Below, in pieces: positions 35,032-43,785 of a stretch of DNA of 64,000 nucleotides; position 1 is the stretch's first letter, and each line of letters opens with the position of its first letter. This DNA comes from Lawsonibacter celer (GTDB lineage: Bacteria > Bacillota > Clostridia > Oscillospirales > Oscillospiraceae), in contig NZ_JACOEA010000005.1 of assembly GCF_014281125.1 (NCBI RefSeq), positions 62,001 to 126,000 of the forward strand, read 5' to 3'. The notes beneath the pieces are model-generated. The model had not been told where the DNA came from, did not search any database, and saw nothing but the letters and a program-made list of their open reading frames with translations. The position numbers were made by a program, and so were the translations under genes.

Positions 35032-35966
35032 GGGCTTGGTTGGAGTGTTATGACGGGCGGACGCTCTCCATGCCCGATCTGCTGGAGTGGCGGATGGAGT
35101 ATACCTCCGGCACGCCCTGCGACAGCTTCTTTTTATCCTGCATTTGGGAGCCGGACCGGGCGGAGGAGTTGGCCGACGCGGTGCGCTTCGGGGCGGAGCA
35201 GGACGGGGAGCGGGTCTTTTCCGGCGTGGTGGACGAGATCGAGTGCGGCTGGGACGGTAGCGGGGGACGGCTGGAGCTCTCCGGCCGGGGCATGGCCGCC
35301 CTGCTGCTGGACAACGAGGCGCTGGGGTGCGACTACCAGGTGGCCACCCTGGCGGACATTCTGCGGGACCATGTGACACCCTACGGCATCCGGACGGCAG
35401 GGACAGCGGCGCTGCCCGCCGTGCCGGGCTTTTCCGTGGCGGCGGGCAGCAGCGAGTGGCAGGTGCTGTACCAATTTGCCCGGTACTACGGAGGCGTGGA
35501 GCCCCGCTTTGACCGGCAGGGTCGGCTGGTGCTGGAGCCTTGGAGAGATACGGCCCGGCGGATCATTGACGGCAGCACGGCGGTGAGCAGCCTGGCCTGG
35601 CGGTACCGGCGGTATGGGGTGCTCTCCCAGGTGCTGGTGCGGGACAGGACCCGTCAGACGGTGCAGCCGGTGGTCAATGAGGAATTTGACCGCCGGGGCG
35701 GACAGTGCAGAAGGGTGCTCACCATGCCGGGGCGGAGCAGCTATCAGGCCATGCGCTACTCCGGGGCGTACCAGCTGGAGCAGTCGGCGGCGGAGCGCAG
35801 CCGGCTGGAGCTGGAGCTGCCCGGACTGTTCTGCGCCTGGCCGGGGGAGCTGGCGGAGGTGCGCCTGGAGCGCGCGCCCCATGGGGGGCTCTGGCGGGTG
35901 AGCCAGACCCGCACCGGCGTGGACAGCCGGGGGGAGTACACCCGGCTGATCCTGAACGAGGAGTAG
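35028..35966 (+). CDS. Baseplate hub protein (XkdQ / gpD-like)
   Basis: 312 residues. Position after the LysM protein and the block [20 protein letters not shown], followed by [10 protein letters not shown], place it with the XkdQ/gpD hub family, whose trimer forms the end of the tube. The C-terminal barrel ends RLILNEE, the usual ending pattern. Starts at ATG 35028, overlapping the stop of the LysM gene. Confidence 0.82.
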   Translation: MRAWLECYDGRTLSMPDLLEWRMEYTSGTPCDSFFLSCIWEPDRAEELADAVRFGAEQDGERVFSGVVDEIECGWDGSGGRLELSGRGMAALLLDNEALGCDYQVATLADILRDHVTPYGIRTAGTAALPAVPGFSVAAGSSEWQVLYQFARYYGGVEPRFDRQGRLVLEPWRDTARRIIDGSTAVSSLAWRYRRYGVLSQVLVRDRTRQTVQPVVNEEFDRRGGQCRRVLTMPGRSSYQAMRYSGAYQLEQSAAERSRLELELPGLFCAWPGELAEVRLERAPHGGLWRVSQTRTGVDSRGEYTRLILNEE

Positions 35967-35981
35967 AAAGGAGTGGGGGCC

Positions 35982-36368
35982 ATGTGGCTTTCACAGCGGC
36001 GGAGGCAGCCCGCGGCGGACGGCGAGGCCCAGGTGGGCCGGGTGACCCTTCCGGGGGACCCGGCGGGGGTATACCTGGCCGGAGAGAGGCGCAACCTGCC
36101 GGTATTCGGGCCAGGGGGCTATTGCTGGAGGCCCGGCGCCGGGGAGCAGGCGCTGGTAATCAAGACCGGGGCGGAGGGAGAGCAGCCCTGCGTGGCCGGG
36201 GTGCGGAATCCGGAGGAGAGCGACCTGGAGCCCGGCGAGGTGTGCATTCGCACGGCGGACGGCCTGGCCTCCCTGCGGCTGGAGCAGGGGGGCGTCATCC
36301 GCCTGGACGGGCATGTATACATCAACGGCACGCTGGTGAGCGAGCCGGCCGAGAAGGAGGAGGGCTGA
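35982..36368 (+). CDS. Baseplate spike / assembly protein V-like
   Basis: 128 residues. An OB-like N-terminal part (AQVGRVTLPGD...VFGPGGYCWRPGAGEQALVI) is followed by a short beta-rich tail (IRLDGHVYINGTL) like that of small gpV-type spikes. It likely caps the tube and pierces the envelope. ATG 35982 follows AAAGGAG with 8-base spacing and is preferred to the GTG nine bases upstream, which overlaps the ribosome site. Confidence 0.72.
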   Translation: MWLSQRRRQPAADGEAQVGRVTLPGDPAGVYLAGERRNLPVFGPGGYCWRPGAGEQALVIKTGAEGEQPCVAGVRNPEESDLEPGEVCIRTADGLASLRLEQGGVIRLDGHVYINGTLVSEPAEKEEG

Positions 36369-36703
36369 TGGAGCTGATGGTGCGCGGCGGAGATTATCTG
36401 CCCGACGGAAGGGGCGGCTTCCGCCGGGCGGAGGGGGACGACGAGCTGCTGCAGCGGGTGCTGTGGAAGCTGTCCGTCCGGCGGGGGAGCTTCCCCTTCC
36501 TGCCTGAGCTTGGCAGCCGGCTGTACCTTCTGGGACGGGAGAAGCCCTCGCTCCGGCAGGCCCTGGCCCGGCAGTACGCGGCAGAGGCCCTGGCGGATGA
36601 GGAGGGCCTCTCCGTGACCGGGGCGGAGCTGGGCGGAGACGGAACGCTGAAGATCACGATACAGCGGCGGGGGGAGACGGCGGAGGTGGAGCTATCCCTA
36701 TGA
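36368..36703 (+). CDS. Baseplate wedge protein (gp25 / XkdS-like)
   Basis: 111 residues. The gp25 pattern is visible: ELLQRVLWKLSVRRGSFPFLPELGSRLY in outline, then AEALADEEGLSVTGAEL, ending in a strand. It links sheath to baseplate wedge. Overlaps the preceding and following genes by 1 and 4 bases. Confidence 0.85.
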   Translation: MELMVRGGDYLPDGRGGFRRAEGDDELLQRVLWKLSVRRGSFPFLPELGSRLYLLGREKPSLRQALARQYAAEALADEEGLSVTGAELGGDGTLKITIQRRGETAEVELSL

Positions 36704-37764
36704 AAACCTTGGAGGAAATTTACGCGGAGATGACGGCCCTGTTCCAGCAGGAGACCGGCGTGACCCTGGCGGGGGACGGGGACATGGCGGTGCGCCTGTA
36801 CGCGGCGGCGGCCCAGATCTACGCCCTGTATGTCCAGGCGGACTGGGTGGAGCGGCAGTGCTTCCCCCAGTCCGCGCTGGGGGAGGCGCTGGACCGGCAC
36901 GCCCAGCTGCGGGGACTGGAACGGCGGGCGGCGGCCGCCGCCCAGGGGGTGCTGCGCTTTGAGACGGACAGCCCGGCCCAGGCGGATCTGACCATCCCGG
37001 CGGGCACCGTGTGCATGACCGCGGGGCTGGTGCGCTTTGCCACGCTGGAGGAGGCGGTCATCCCCGCGGGGGAGAGCGCCGTGGAGGCGCCTGCCAAGGC
37101 GGAGGAGACCGGTGCGGCGGGCAATGCGGCCGCCGGGAGTGTGCGGGCCATGGCGGTGGCCCCGGTGGGCGTGAGCCGGTGCACCAACCCGGCGGCATTT
37201 TTTGGCGGTGTGGACGAGGAGGACGACGAGGCCCTGCGGGCGCGGGTGCTGGAGAGTTTCAAGCGGATGCCCAACGGGGCCAACACGGCCTTCTATCAGC
37301 AGGGAGCACTCTCCTTTCCGGAGGTGGCGGCTGCGGCGGTGCTGCCCCGGAACCGGGGAAGGGGGACCGTGGATGTGGTGGTATCCACACAGGCCGGTCT
37401 GCCGGGCGCGGAGCTGCTGGCCCAGCTGGGGGCGTACTTTGAGGCCCGGCGGGAGATTGCCGTGGACGTGCAGGTCAAGGCTCCGGAGCTGGTGAGTGTG
37501 GATGTGTCAGTGGCCGTTGGGACCAAGAAGGGTGCGGATGCCGAAGCGGTATGCGGTGCCGTGGAGCAGGCGGTGAGCGCATGGTTCAGCGGCAGCCTGT
37601 TGGGACAGGATGTGCTGCTGGCCCGGCTGGGCGCGCTGGTGTTTCAGGTGGACGGGGTGGCCAATTACCGGCTGTCCGCGCCCCTGGAGGATGTGGAGAT
37701 CGGCACGGCCCAGCTGCCGGTGCTGGGAGAGTTGACGGTAACGCAGCTGGAGGAAAGCGCATGA
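36700..37764 (+). CDS. Baseplate J-like protein (XkdT)
   Basis: 354 residues of the BaseJ family: a helical N-terminus (LEEIYAEMTALFQQETG), the middle beta domain (GVLRFETDSPAQADLTIPAG), and GGVDEEDDEALRARVLESF, a strongly conserved J block, followed by the NGANTAFYQQGAL region. It forms the wedge arms of the baseplate. Full length for the family. Confidence 0.9.
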   Translation: MKTLEEIYAEMTALFQQETGVTLAGDGDMAVRLYAAAAQIYALYVQADWVERQCFPQSALGEALDRHAQLRGLERRAAAAAQGVLRFETDSPAQADLTIPAGTVCMTAGLVRFATLEEAVIPAGESAVEAPAKAEETGAAGNAAAGSVRAMAVAPVGVSRCTNPAAFFGGVDEEDDEALRARVLESFKRMPNGANTAFYQQGALSFPEVAAAAVLPRNRGRGTVDVVVSTQAGLPGAELLAQLGAYFEARREIAVDVQVKAPELVSVDVSVAVGTKKGADAEAVCGAVEQAVSAWFSGSLLGQDVLLARLGALVFQVDGVANYRLSAPLEDVEIGTAQLPVLGELTVTQLEESA

Positions 37765-38327
37765 ATTACGCACAGGCTATGCGGGAACTGCTGGAGCCCC
37801 TGAGGGTCTATCACCTGGAGGGAACGCTCAACGGAGGGGAACTGGACAGCCTGGGCGCGGCGCTGGACGCGTGCGGTGCTGTATTAGAGGAGATACAGCG
37901 GGAGATGCTGCTCTCCACTGCCCAGGGCAAGGGGCTGGAGGCCATGGAAAAGCTGCTGGCCCGCAGACCGGTGACCCATGATCTGCAGCGCCGACGGGAT
38001 GCCCTGGCCGCCCTGCTGCGAATCGGAGGGGATAGCTTCACCCTGGCGGCCATAAACGACAATCTGAAAGGCTGCGGACTCAACGCGGTGGCCAGCGAGA
38101 CGGGGACGCCGGGGGAAGTGGAAGTGTGTTTCCCTGAGGTGCCGGGCATCCCGGACGGCTTTGCGGAGATGAAGGCCATTATTGAGGATATTCTGCCCTG
38201 CCACCTGGAGATCCGGTATGTTTACTGGTACATTACCTGGGCGATGCTGGAGGCGCGCTTTGCCACCTGGAGCGACATAGAGGCGCTTGGGCTGACCTGG
38301 GGTGAGTTGGAAAAATTAGTGGTGTAG
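37761..38327 (+). CDS. Tail protein XkdU-like (gpI family, DUF2313)
   Basis: 188 residues with ATG 37761 in an ATGA overlap. Position after BaseJ and the pattern ELLEPLRVYHLEGTLNGGEL, AMEKLLARRP, RDALAALLRIGGDSFTLAAI and the C-terminal EIRYVYWYITW match XkdU, which ties tail fibres to the baseplate. No fibre or fibre-assembly gene follows, only a holin. Confidence 0.85.
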   Translation: MNYAQAMRELLEPLRVYHLEGTLNGGELDSLGAALDACGAVLEEIQREMLLSTAQGKGLEAMEKLLARRPVTHDLQRRRDALAALLRIGGDSFTLAAINDNLKGCGLNAVASETGTPGEVEVCFPEVPGIPDGFAEMKAIIEDILPCHLEIRYVYWYITWAMLEARFATWSDIEALGLTWGELEKLVV

Positions 38328-38338
38328 GGAGCAAAACA

Positions 38339-38776
38339 ATGAATTTGAACGCAGGGACAATCAAAAACGGCGTGTTGGGCGCGCTGGCCCTGGCGGGCAG
38401 CCTGGCGGCGCAGGTCCTGGGCGGCTGGGACACGGCGCTGCAGACGCTGGTTATCTTCATGGCCGTAGACTATGTCACCGGCATACTGGTGGCGGCAGTG
38501 TTTCACCGCTCCGGAAAGACAGAGCGGGGGACCCTGGACAGCCGCGCGGGCTTCAAGGGCCTATGCAAAAAGGGAGCTATGCTGCTGACGGTGCTGGTGG
38601 CTGCCCGGCTGGATGTGCTGCTGGGCGGCACATACGCCAGGACAGCGGTCATCCTGTTTTTTGTGGGCAATGAGGGGCTGTCGATCCTGGAAAATCTGGG
38701 CCTGATGGGCGCGCCTCTTCCACAGGTGCTGCTCAGCGCCCTGGAGGCCCTGAAAAAGGAAGCGGATGCACAGTAA
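38339..38776 (+). CDS. Phage holin (phi29-like / toxin-secretion family)
   Basis: 145 residues with three or four hydrophobic segments (about 13-30, 32-52, 80-100, 103-120). The middle motif VDYVTGILVAAVFHRSGKT is typical of the holin_4_1 family, followed by GTLDSRAGFKGLCKKGAML. It forms holes for lysis or release. No endolysin lies next to it. Last gene of the cluster, followed by a strong terminator. Confidence 0.9.
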   Translation: MNLNAGTIKNGVLGALALAGSLAAQVLGGWDTALQTLVIFMAVDYVTGILVAAVFHRSGKTERGTLDSRAGFKGLCKKGAMLLTVLVAARLDVLLGGTYARTAVILFFVGNEGLSILENLGLMGAPLPQVLLSALEALKKEADAQ

Positions 38777-38813
38777 AAAAGGACCCCAGAGGCACGCCTC
38801 TGGGGTCCTTTTT
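38776..38813 (+). terminator. Terminator of the phage cluster
   Basis: An 18-bp perfect stem (AAAAAGGACCCCAGAGGC and complement) with a 2-base centre, ending in TTTTT. It begins at the holin stop and can also serve the minus-strand gene at 38820. Confidence 0.92.
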
Positions 38814-38819
38814 GCGTAT

Positions 38820-40292
38820 TTAGCCGCCCATGTAGGAGAAGTGCATGTAGTCGTGGTAGCCGGTGGTCTGGTCGCTGTCCCAAGCCCAGGCGTCGCCGCC
38901 CCAGCTCCAGCCGTGCTCGGCGAAGATACGCACCACGGAGCCGTCCTCCGGGATGGAGTAGGGATTCTCCCCGGGCCTCCAGAAGCTGCCCACCATGGCC
39001 TTGCCGTCCCGCACCTGATAGTTCTCGTTGGCGTTCAGGTCGATGGCGGTGCCGCAGTTGTGCTCGCCGGTGGTGCCCTCCACATAGCGGAAGGTGCTGG
39101 TGGAGTTGATGGGGAACTGCTCCGGGTCGTTGTAGATTTCTGTGAAGATGGCTTTCACGTCCTCGGCGATGGCGGAGTGGACGGTAAGGGTGGTGGTGGA
39201 GGACACCTTCGTCCCGTTGGACAGCTTCCAGATGGGGACGGTGATGGTGGCCATGCTGGCCTGGGCCTCCTCATAGCTGTCAAAGCGGCGCTTGTTCTCA
39301 TCTCCAAACAGCAGCAGGCACTTGCGGGGGTTCTCCCCCTGGCACTTCAGCCAGAAGTCCTGCTTGTAGTAGTCCTCAAAGGTGGCCTCGCCTCGGTCAA
39401 CCTTGTCCCAAAATTCCTCCTCCTGCATCTCCGCCCAAGTCATGGCGCGGACGGTGAGGGTATAGCTGCTCTGAATACTGCTGACAGAGAAGTAGTCACT
39501 GTAGCTGTAATCATAGGTGTAGCCTGCGGGGGCGTATTCGCTGGTCAGGTAGCTAGAACTCTGTCCCACGTAGGCGCTGACGGACACCTCGCTCCCCACG
39601 GCCTTGCCGCTGGTGTCCACAAAGCGAAGGGTGAGGTCCATCTCGTCCCCGCTTCGGACCCGGTCCTCCGCTGCCGCAGCGCGGATGAGCAGGACGCTGC
39701 CGTCGCAGCGCTGGAGCGGGTCGGAGCCGCCGAAGGAGCTGTCGGACTTGCCCCGGATAATCTCCAGCTTGACCAGGGCGGCCACCGCCTCCTGATGCTG
39801 GGGATCCAGACTGCCCCAGTCGGACAGCTCCTCCGCAGAGGGGGACCAGGAGTAGGTGCGGCCCAGAGCCTCGGAGGAGAGCGCCCGGTAGAGCAGCACC
39901 GCCACGTCCTGGCGGGTGATGGAGGCGCCCAGGTCGGCCATGTCCACCGGGAGAAAGTCGTTTTCCAGAATCAGGCCCGCATCCAGGGCGGCCTGATAGC
40001 CCGCCTGGTCCCAGGCCAAGCCGCTGTCCATGGCGGACTGGTAGCCTTGGGGGGCAAAGGCCCGGGTGAGCATGGCCAGGTATTGGCCCCAGCTCAAGAC
40101 GGCGGAGGGAGCCATTTGGTTGTTGCCCGTGCCCTTGAGGATGCCCAGCCGGGCGGCGTGGATCATATCCGCATAGGCCCAGTGGCTCTCAGGCAGATCA
40201 GAATATGAAACGGCAGAGGCGGTGCGAGCCAGTGGGAGGGAGAGCAGTCCGGCCAGGGACAGGCAGGCCAGACGGCGGTGAAAACGGTGCAT
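38820..40292 (-). CDS. SLH-domain protein with C-terminal M15 (VanY-like) peptidase
   Basis: 490 residues, secreted (signal peptide about 1-28, ending TASA). Two to three SLH-like modules fall in about 30-225 (YSDLPESHWAYADMIHAARL, GASITRQDVAVLLYRAL). The C-terminal domain (about 395-490) is M15-type: EHNCGTAIDLN supplies a zinc His and Asp, and HDYMHFSYMGG supplies the final His. It should cut D-Ala or L-Ala links in wall peptides while held on the wall. ATG 40292 is preferred; an in-frame ATG 11 codons earlier lacks a ribosome site. It is convergent with the phage holin gene. Confidence 0.85.
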   Translation of the reverse strand: MHRFHRRLACLSLAGLLSLPLARTASAVSYSDLPESHWAYADMIHAARLGILKGTGNNQMAPSAVLSWGQYLAMLTRAFAPQGYQSAMDSGLAWDQAGYQAALDAGLILENDFLPVDMADLGASITRQDVAVLLYRALSSEALGRTYSWSPSAEELSDWGSLDPQHQEAVAALVKLEIIRGKSDSSFGGSDPLQRCDGSVLLIRAAAAEDRVRSGDEMDLTLRFVDTSGKAVGSEVSVSAYVGQSSSYLTSEYAPAGYTYDYSYSDYFSVSSIQSSYTLTVRAMTWAEMQEEEFWDKVDRGEATFEDYYKQDFWLKCQGENPRKCLLLFGDENKRRFDSYEEAQASMATITVPIWKLSNGTKVSSTTTLTVHSAIAEDVKAIFTEIYNDPEQFPINSTSTFRYVEGTTGEHNCGTAIDLNANENYQVRDGKAMVGSFWRPGENPYSIPEDGSVVRIFAEHGWSWGGDAWAWDSDQTTGYHDYMHFSYMGG

Positions 40293-40429
40293 GTGTAGTC
40301 CCTTCTTTCTCCTTTTGTGGTGCACAGAATATGCCGGGTATGAAACTGCGCGTGCTTTTTTCTCTATTTTAGGAGAAAATTCAACAATTTACAACCCTGT
40401 TAAAAGACCGTTTTCTTAAAAGATAGAAA

Positions 40430-40467
40430 AGCAGTGCCCCAGGTCCAATTGGACCTGGGGCACTGCT
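40430..40467 (-). terminator. Terminator of the EF-G-like gene
   Basis: A 17-bp perfect stem (AGCAGTGCCCCAGGTCC and complement) around AATT. On the minus strand it is followed by TTTTCTATCTTTT. Confidence 0.88.
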
Positions 40468-40483
40468 GCTTATCAGAAGGAAT

Positions 40484-42559
40484 TTATTCCTCTGCCTGGA
40501 TGGCCTTGGCGGCGGCAATCGCCTTCTCGGCCGCCGCGGGGGGCGCGTCCTCATAGCGGACGAAGTGGAAGGTAAAGGCACCGCGGCCCTGGGTCATGGA
40601 GCGCAGGTCGATGGCATAGCGGCTCATTTCCGCCATGGGCACTTCGGCCTCTACAATCTGGTTGCCCTCGCCGTCGGGGTTCATGCCCATCACACGGCCC
40701 CGGCGCTTGTTCAAATCGCCGATCACGTCGCCCATGTAGCTGTCGGGAATGGTCACCTTCAGCTCTCCGATGGGCTCCAGCAGGACGGGGCTGGCATCGG
40801 GCAGGCCCGCCTTGTAGGCCAGCTGGGCGGCGGTCTTAAAGGCCATTTCGGAGGAGTCCACCGGGTGGTAAGAGCCGTCGTACAAAGTGGCTTTCAGGTT
40901 GACCACCGGATAGCCGGCCAGCACGCCGTGCTGCACCGCCTCCCGCAGGCCCTTTTCCACGGCCGGGAAGTAGTTCTTGGGCACCGAGCCGCCGAAGACC
41001 TCCTCGCAGAACTCCAGCTCCTCACTCTCGCCGGGCTCGAAGCGGATCTTGACGTCGCCGAACTGTCCGTGGCCGCCGGACTGCTTCTTGTGGCGGCCCT
41101 GGACCTCCACCTTCTTGCGAATCTTCTCCCGGTAGGGCACACGGGGCTCGGACAGGTCCGCGTCCACGCCGAAGCGGTTCTTCAGCCGGGAGACGAGCAC
41201 GTCCATCTGCATGTCGCCGGTGCCGGAGACCACCAGTTGGCGGGTCTCGGCGTTGTTGACCCAGGCGAAGGTCAGATCCTCCTCATTCAGGCGGGTGAGG
41301 CCGGCGGCCACCTTGTCCTCCTGGCCCTTGGTGCGGGGCGCGATGGCCACGGAATAGCAGGGCTCCGGGAAGGGGATGGGCTCCAGCTTGACCGGCTTGC
41401 GGGGGTCGGAGAGAGTGTCCCCCGTCCTGACCTTGTCCATCTTGCCGATGGCGCCGATGTCGCCGCACTGCAGTTCCTTGACCTCGTCAGCCTTCTTGCC
41501 CTTCATCACGTACAGGCGGCCGATCTTTTCCACCGCGCCGGTACGGGAGTTGACCATCTGCATATCCGGCTTCAGATTGCCGGAGATGACCTTCACATAG
41601 GAGTACTTGCCGTACTGGTCGGAGGTGGTCTTAAACACCAGCGCGGCGGGCAGCGCGCCGGGCGCGGGAACGAACTCGTCCAGTTCACCCTCGGCGTTCT
41701 CGCCCATGAGCGGCTGACCCTCCAGGGGGCTGGGCAGCAGTTCGATGATCAGATCCAGCAGCATGCGGGTGCCCAGGCCGGACAGGGCGGAGCCGCACAC
41801 TACGGGGAAGAGGGACAGATCCTTTACGCCCGCCCGCAGGCCCTGGATCATCTCAGCATAGGTAAAGTCCTCGCCGGAGAAGTATTTCTCCATCAGCTCC
41901 TCGCTGGTCTCGGCCACGCTCTCCTTCAGGGCGTCATACAGCTCATCCAGCACGGCCAGCTTATCCTCGGGCACGTCGATCTCCACGCGCTCGCCCTTGG
42001 GGCCGGCCTCAAAGGCGCGCTTGTGGAGCACGTCGATGATGCCGATGACCTTCTTGTCCGCGTTCCAGATGGGGGCGACCACGGGGGCAATGTTCTTGCC
42101 AAAGCGCTCCCGCAGGGATTCAAAAGCGGCGTTGTAGTCGGAGTTATCCTCGTCGGTCTTGGAGATATAGAGCACCCGGGGCAGCTTGCGCCGCTCGCAG
42201 AGCTTCCACGCCTTCTCGGCGCCCACGCTGATGCCCGCCTTGGCCGAGCATACGATCACCGCCGCATCGGCCACCTGTACGGCCTGAATGACCTCGCCCA
42301 CAAAGTCAAAATAGCCCGGGGTGTCCAAAATGTTGATCTTACAGCCATTGTATTCCACCGGAGCCACTGCTGTGGAGATGGAAATCTGGCGGCGGGTCTC
42401 CTCCGGATCATAGTCGCAGGTCGTATTGCCGTCGGCGGGCTTGCCCAGCCGCTCCGTGCCGCCGGTGAGATATAGCATACTCTCTGCCAGGGAGGTCTTT
42501 CCGTTGCCACCATGTCCCAGCAGACAGACGTTACGGATGTTTTGTGCGGAATAGCTCAT
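40484..42559 (-). CDS. EF-G-like GTPase paralogue
   Basis: 691 residues with the five-domain layout of elongation factor G. However, P-loop GHGGNGKTS replaces the canonical AHIDAGKTT, and the base-specificity motif reads SKTD where NKxD is normal. G3 DTPGYFDF also departs from DTPGHVDF. Domain IV has QSGGHGQFGDVKIRFEP, and domain V ends normally. These features fit the EF-G2-like subfamily that accompanies the real FusA in many Firmicutes and whose task is not settled. It stands alone on its transcript, with its own terminator. Confidence 0.88.
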   Translation of the reverse strand: MSYSAQNIRNVCLLGHGGNGKTSLAESMLYLTGGTERLGKPADGNTTCDYDPEETRRQISISTAVAPVEYNGCKINILDTPGYFDFVGEVIQAVQVADAAVIVCSAKAGISVGAEKAWKLCERRKLPRVLYISKTDEDNSDYNAAFESLRERFGKNIAPVVAPIWNADKKVIGIIDVLHKRAFEAGPKGERVEIDVPEDKLAVLDELYDALKESVAETSEELMEKYFSGEDFTYAEMIQGLRAGVKDLSLFPVVCGSALSGLGTRMLLDLIIELLPSPLEGQPLMGENAEGELDEFVPAPGALPAALVFKTTSDQYGKYSYVKVISGNLKPDMQMVNSRTGAVEKIGRLYVMKGKKADEVKELQCGDIGAIGKMDKVRTGDTLSDPRKPVKLEPIPFPEPCYSVAIAPRTKGQEDKVAAGLTRLNEEDLTFAWVNNAETRQLVVSGTGDMQMDVLVSRLKNRFGVDADLSEPRVPYREKIRKKVEVQGRHKKQSGGHGQFGDVKIRFEPGESEELEFCEEVFGGSVPKNYFPAVEKGLREAVQHGVLAGYPVVNLKATLYDGSYHPVDSSEMAFKTAAQLAYKAGLPDASPVLLEPIGELKVTIPDSYMGDVIGDLNKRRGRVMGMNPDGEGNQIVEAEVPMAEMSRYAIDLRSMTQGRGAFTFHFVRYEDAPPAAAEKAIAAAKAIQAEE

Positions 42560-42797
42560 ACTTGTTTCCTCTCCTTACTTTTGGTATCGGTCGGCGGCCC
42601 GGATGGGCGCTGCACAACTGCTGTTAGTCATTATACATTAAATGAGCCGCTATGACAACCGGAAATTTAGAAAAATGGTGCAAAAGAGAAGCGGCGGGCG
42701 GTTAAGGGGCGGAAAACAATGGATTCGTTAAAATATATAAAGAATATGGAGCGATATTGACGTTTAGATGGACAGATAGTACAGCGTTTCTAAAAGG

Positions 42798-42843
42798 AAA
42801 AACAGTCGGGCCGCACAGATGTCTGTGCGGCCCGACTGTTTTT
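42798..42843 (-). terminator. Terminator after the anti-sigma gene
   Basis: A 22-bp perfect stem (AAAAACAGTCGGGCCGCACA...), centre TG, ending in TTTTT on both strands. It abuts the stop at 42845. The rest of the gap up to 42559 is AT-rich and shows no gene. Confidence 0.92.
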
Positions 42844-42844
42844 C

Positions 42845-43729
42845 TTATTCAAATGCGCCCGTGAGGATGACCAGACCCTCTGGGGCATCAGAGGAGATCA
42901 TCTCCCCCTGGGTCTGGAGCTCCATGCCGTCCCAACCGGCCGACTCCTCCGACAGAACGGCAAAGTCCTCGGCGGAGAGCAGATAGGCCCTGCCGCTGTC
43001 CAGGGACACAAAAGCCTCGCGCTGCGCCCAGTCGGAAAGGCAGGCGGCGGGCAGGGTAAGGATGCCGCAATAGGGGCCGGTCAGGCCCGCGTCCGCCAGG
43101 GCGAATTCCTGAGCCGAAACCGTCCGCGGCTGCGAGTTGGGGGAATCCGACTGCTCGGATGGCGCGGGGACCAGAGCAATATTGACTGAGGGCTCAGGAG
43201 AGGAGCGGAGAGTTTTGTCCATGGCGGTTGCCTCCCCCTCGGACTGGGCGGCGGTCTCCGGAGTAAGCCCGTAGACAGTCGGTTCGGGCTCATCCTCCGC
43301 AAGGACCGCCTGGCCGTTCCCACCGGGCGCGGAGGAGGCGGGCTCGCCCGCCGCTGCGGGAGCCGCCCCGCTGGAGCCGGCGCCATTCATCCCCATCGGC
43401 GCCCACAGCCGCATGGAACCGGCCCCCAGCAGCACCAGGGCCAGCACCGCGGCCGCAGAGGCCAGGGCTTTCCAGCGGATGCGCTTTTTGGGGAAGGGCA
43501 TGGGCGTTACCTTCTCCCGGCGGACCTGTTCCATAATCCGGGCGGACAGATCCGCAGGCACGTCCAGCGGACCCGGCATGGCGCCGTGAATCGCCTGCAG
43601 GTCGGACAGAAGCGCTCTGCACCCGGGACAGGTCTTCAGATGGGCGTCCAGACGGGACGCCTCGTCGGCGGCCAACTCGCCGTCGAGTTTGGCGCTGATC
43701 AGCTCCAGCGCCTGATCGCAGTCCAGCAT
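42845..43729 (-). CDS. Anti-sigma factor with zinc-finger (zf-HC2) domain
   Basis: 294 residues. The N-terminal cytoplasmic ZAS domain (about 1-45) has the zinc ligands Cys4, His and CxxC in HLKTCPGCR. One membrane helix lies at about 87-107, and the outer part begins with an Ala/Gly/Pro-rich linker and ends in a folded domain of about 85 residues. It should hold the sigma factor of the next gene (43786) until an envelope signal arrives. ATG 43729 follows GGGGGT and gives the standard MLDCDQALELI start. Confidence 0.85.
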   Translation of the reverse strand: MLDCDQALELISAKLDGELAADEASRLDAHLKTCPGCRALLSDLQAIHGAMPGPLDVPADLSARIMEQVRREKVTPMPFPKKRIRWKALASAAAVLALVLLGAGSMRLWAPMGMNGAGSSGAAPAAAGEPASSAPGGNGQAVLAEDEPEPTVYGLTPETAAQSEGEATAMDKTLRSSPEPSVNIALVPAPSEQSDSPNSQPRTVSAQEFALADAGLTGPYCGILTLPAACLSDWAQREAFVSLDSGRAYLLSAEDFAVLSEESAGWDGMELQTQGEMISSDAPEGLVILTGAFE

Positions 43730-43785
43730 ACAGAGCACCCCCTTTCACAGAATGCTGAAGGAAAATGCCGCCGTTCCGGCGGGTC

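Noticed and set aside
33877..35379. 500-codon minus-strand frame as a possible missing tape measure
   Set aside because: Wrong strand for the cluster, very Pro/Arg-rich, no long helices; it is antisense to the LysM and hub genes.
25351..38776. Cluster as a capsid-less tailocin (diffocin-like)
   Set aside because: Terminase, portal and major capsid genes are present and look intact, so a DNA-carrying particle is more likely than a pure tail bacteriocin.
40565..42475. 636-codon plus-strand frame over the EF-G-like gene
   Set aside because: Antisense shadow of a strongly conserved GTPase.
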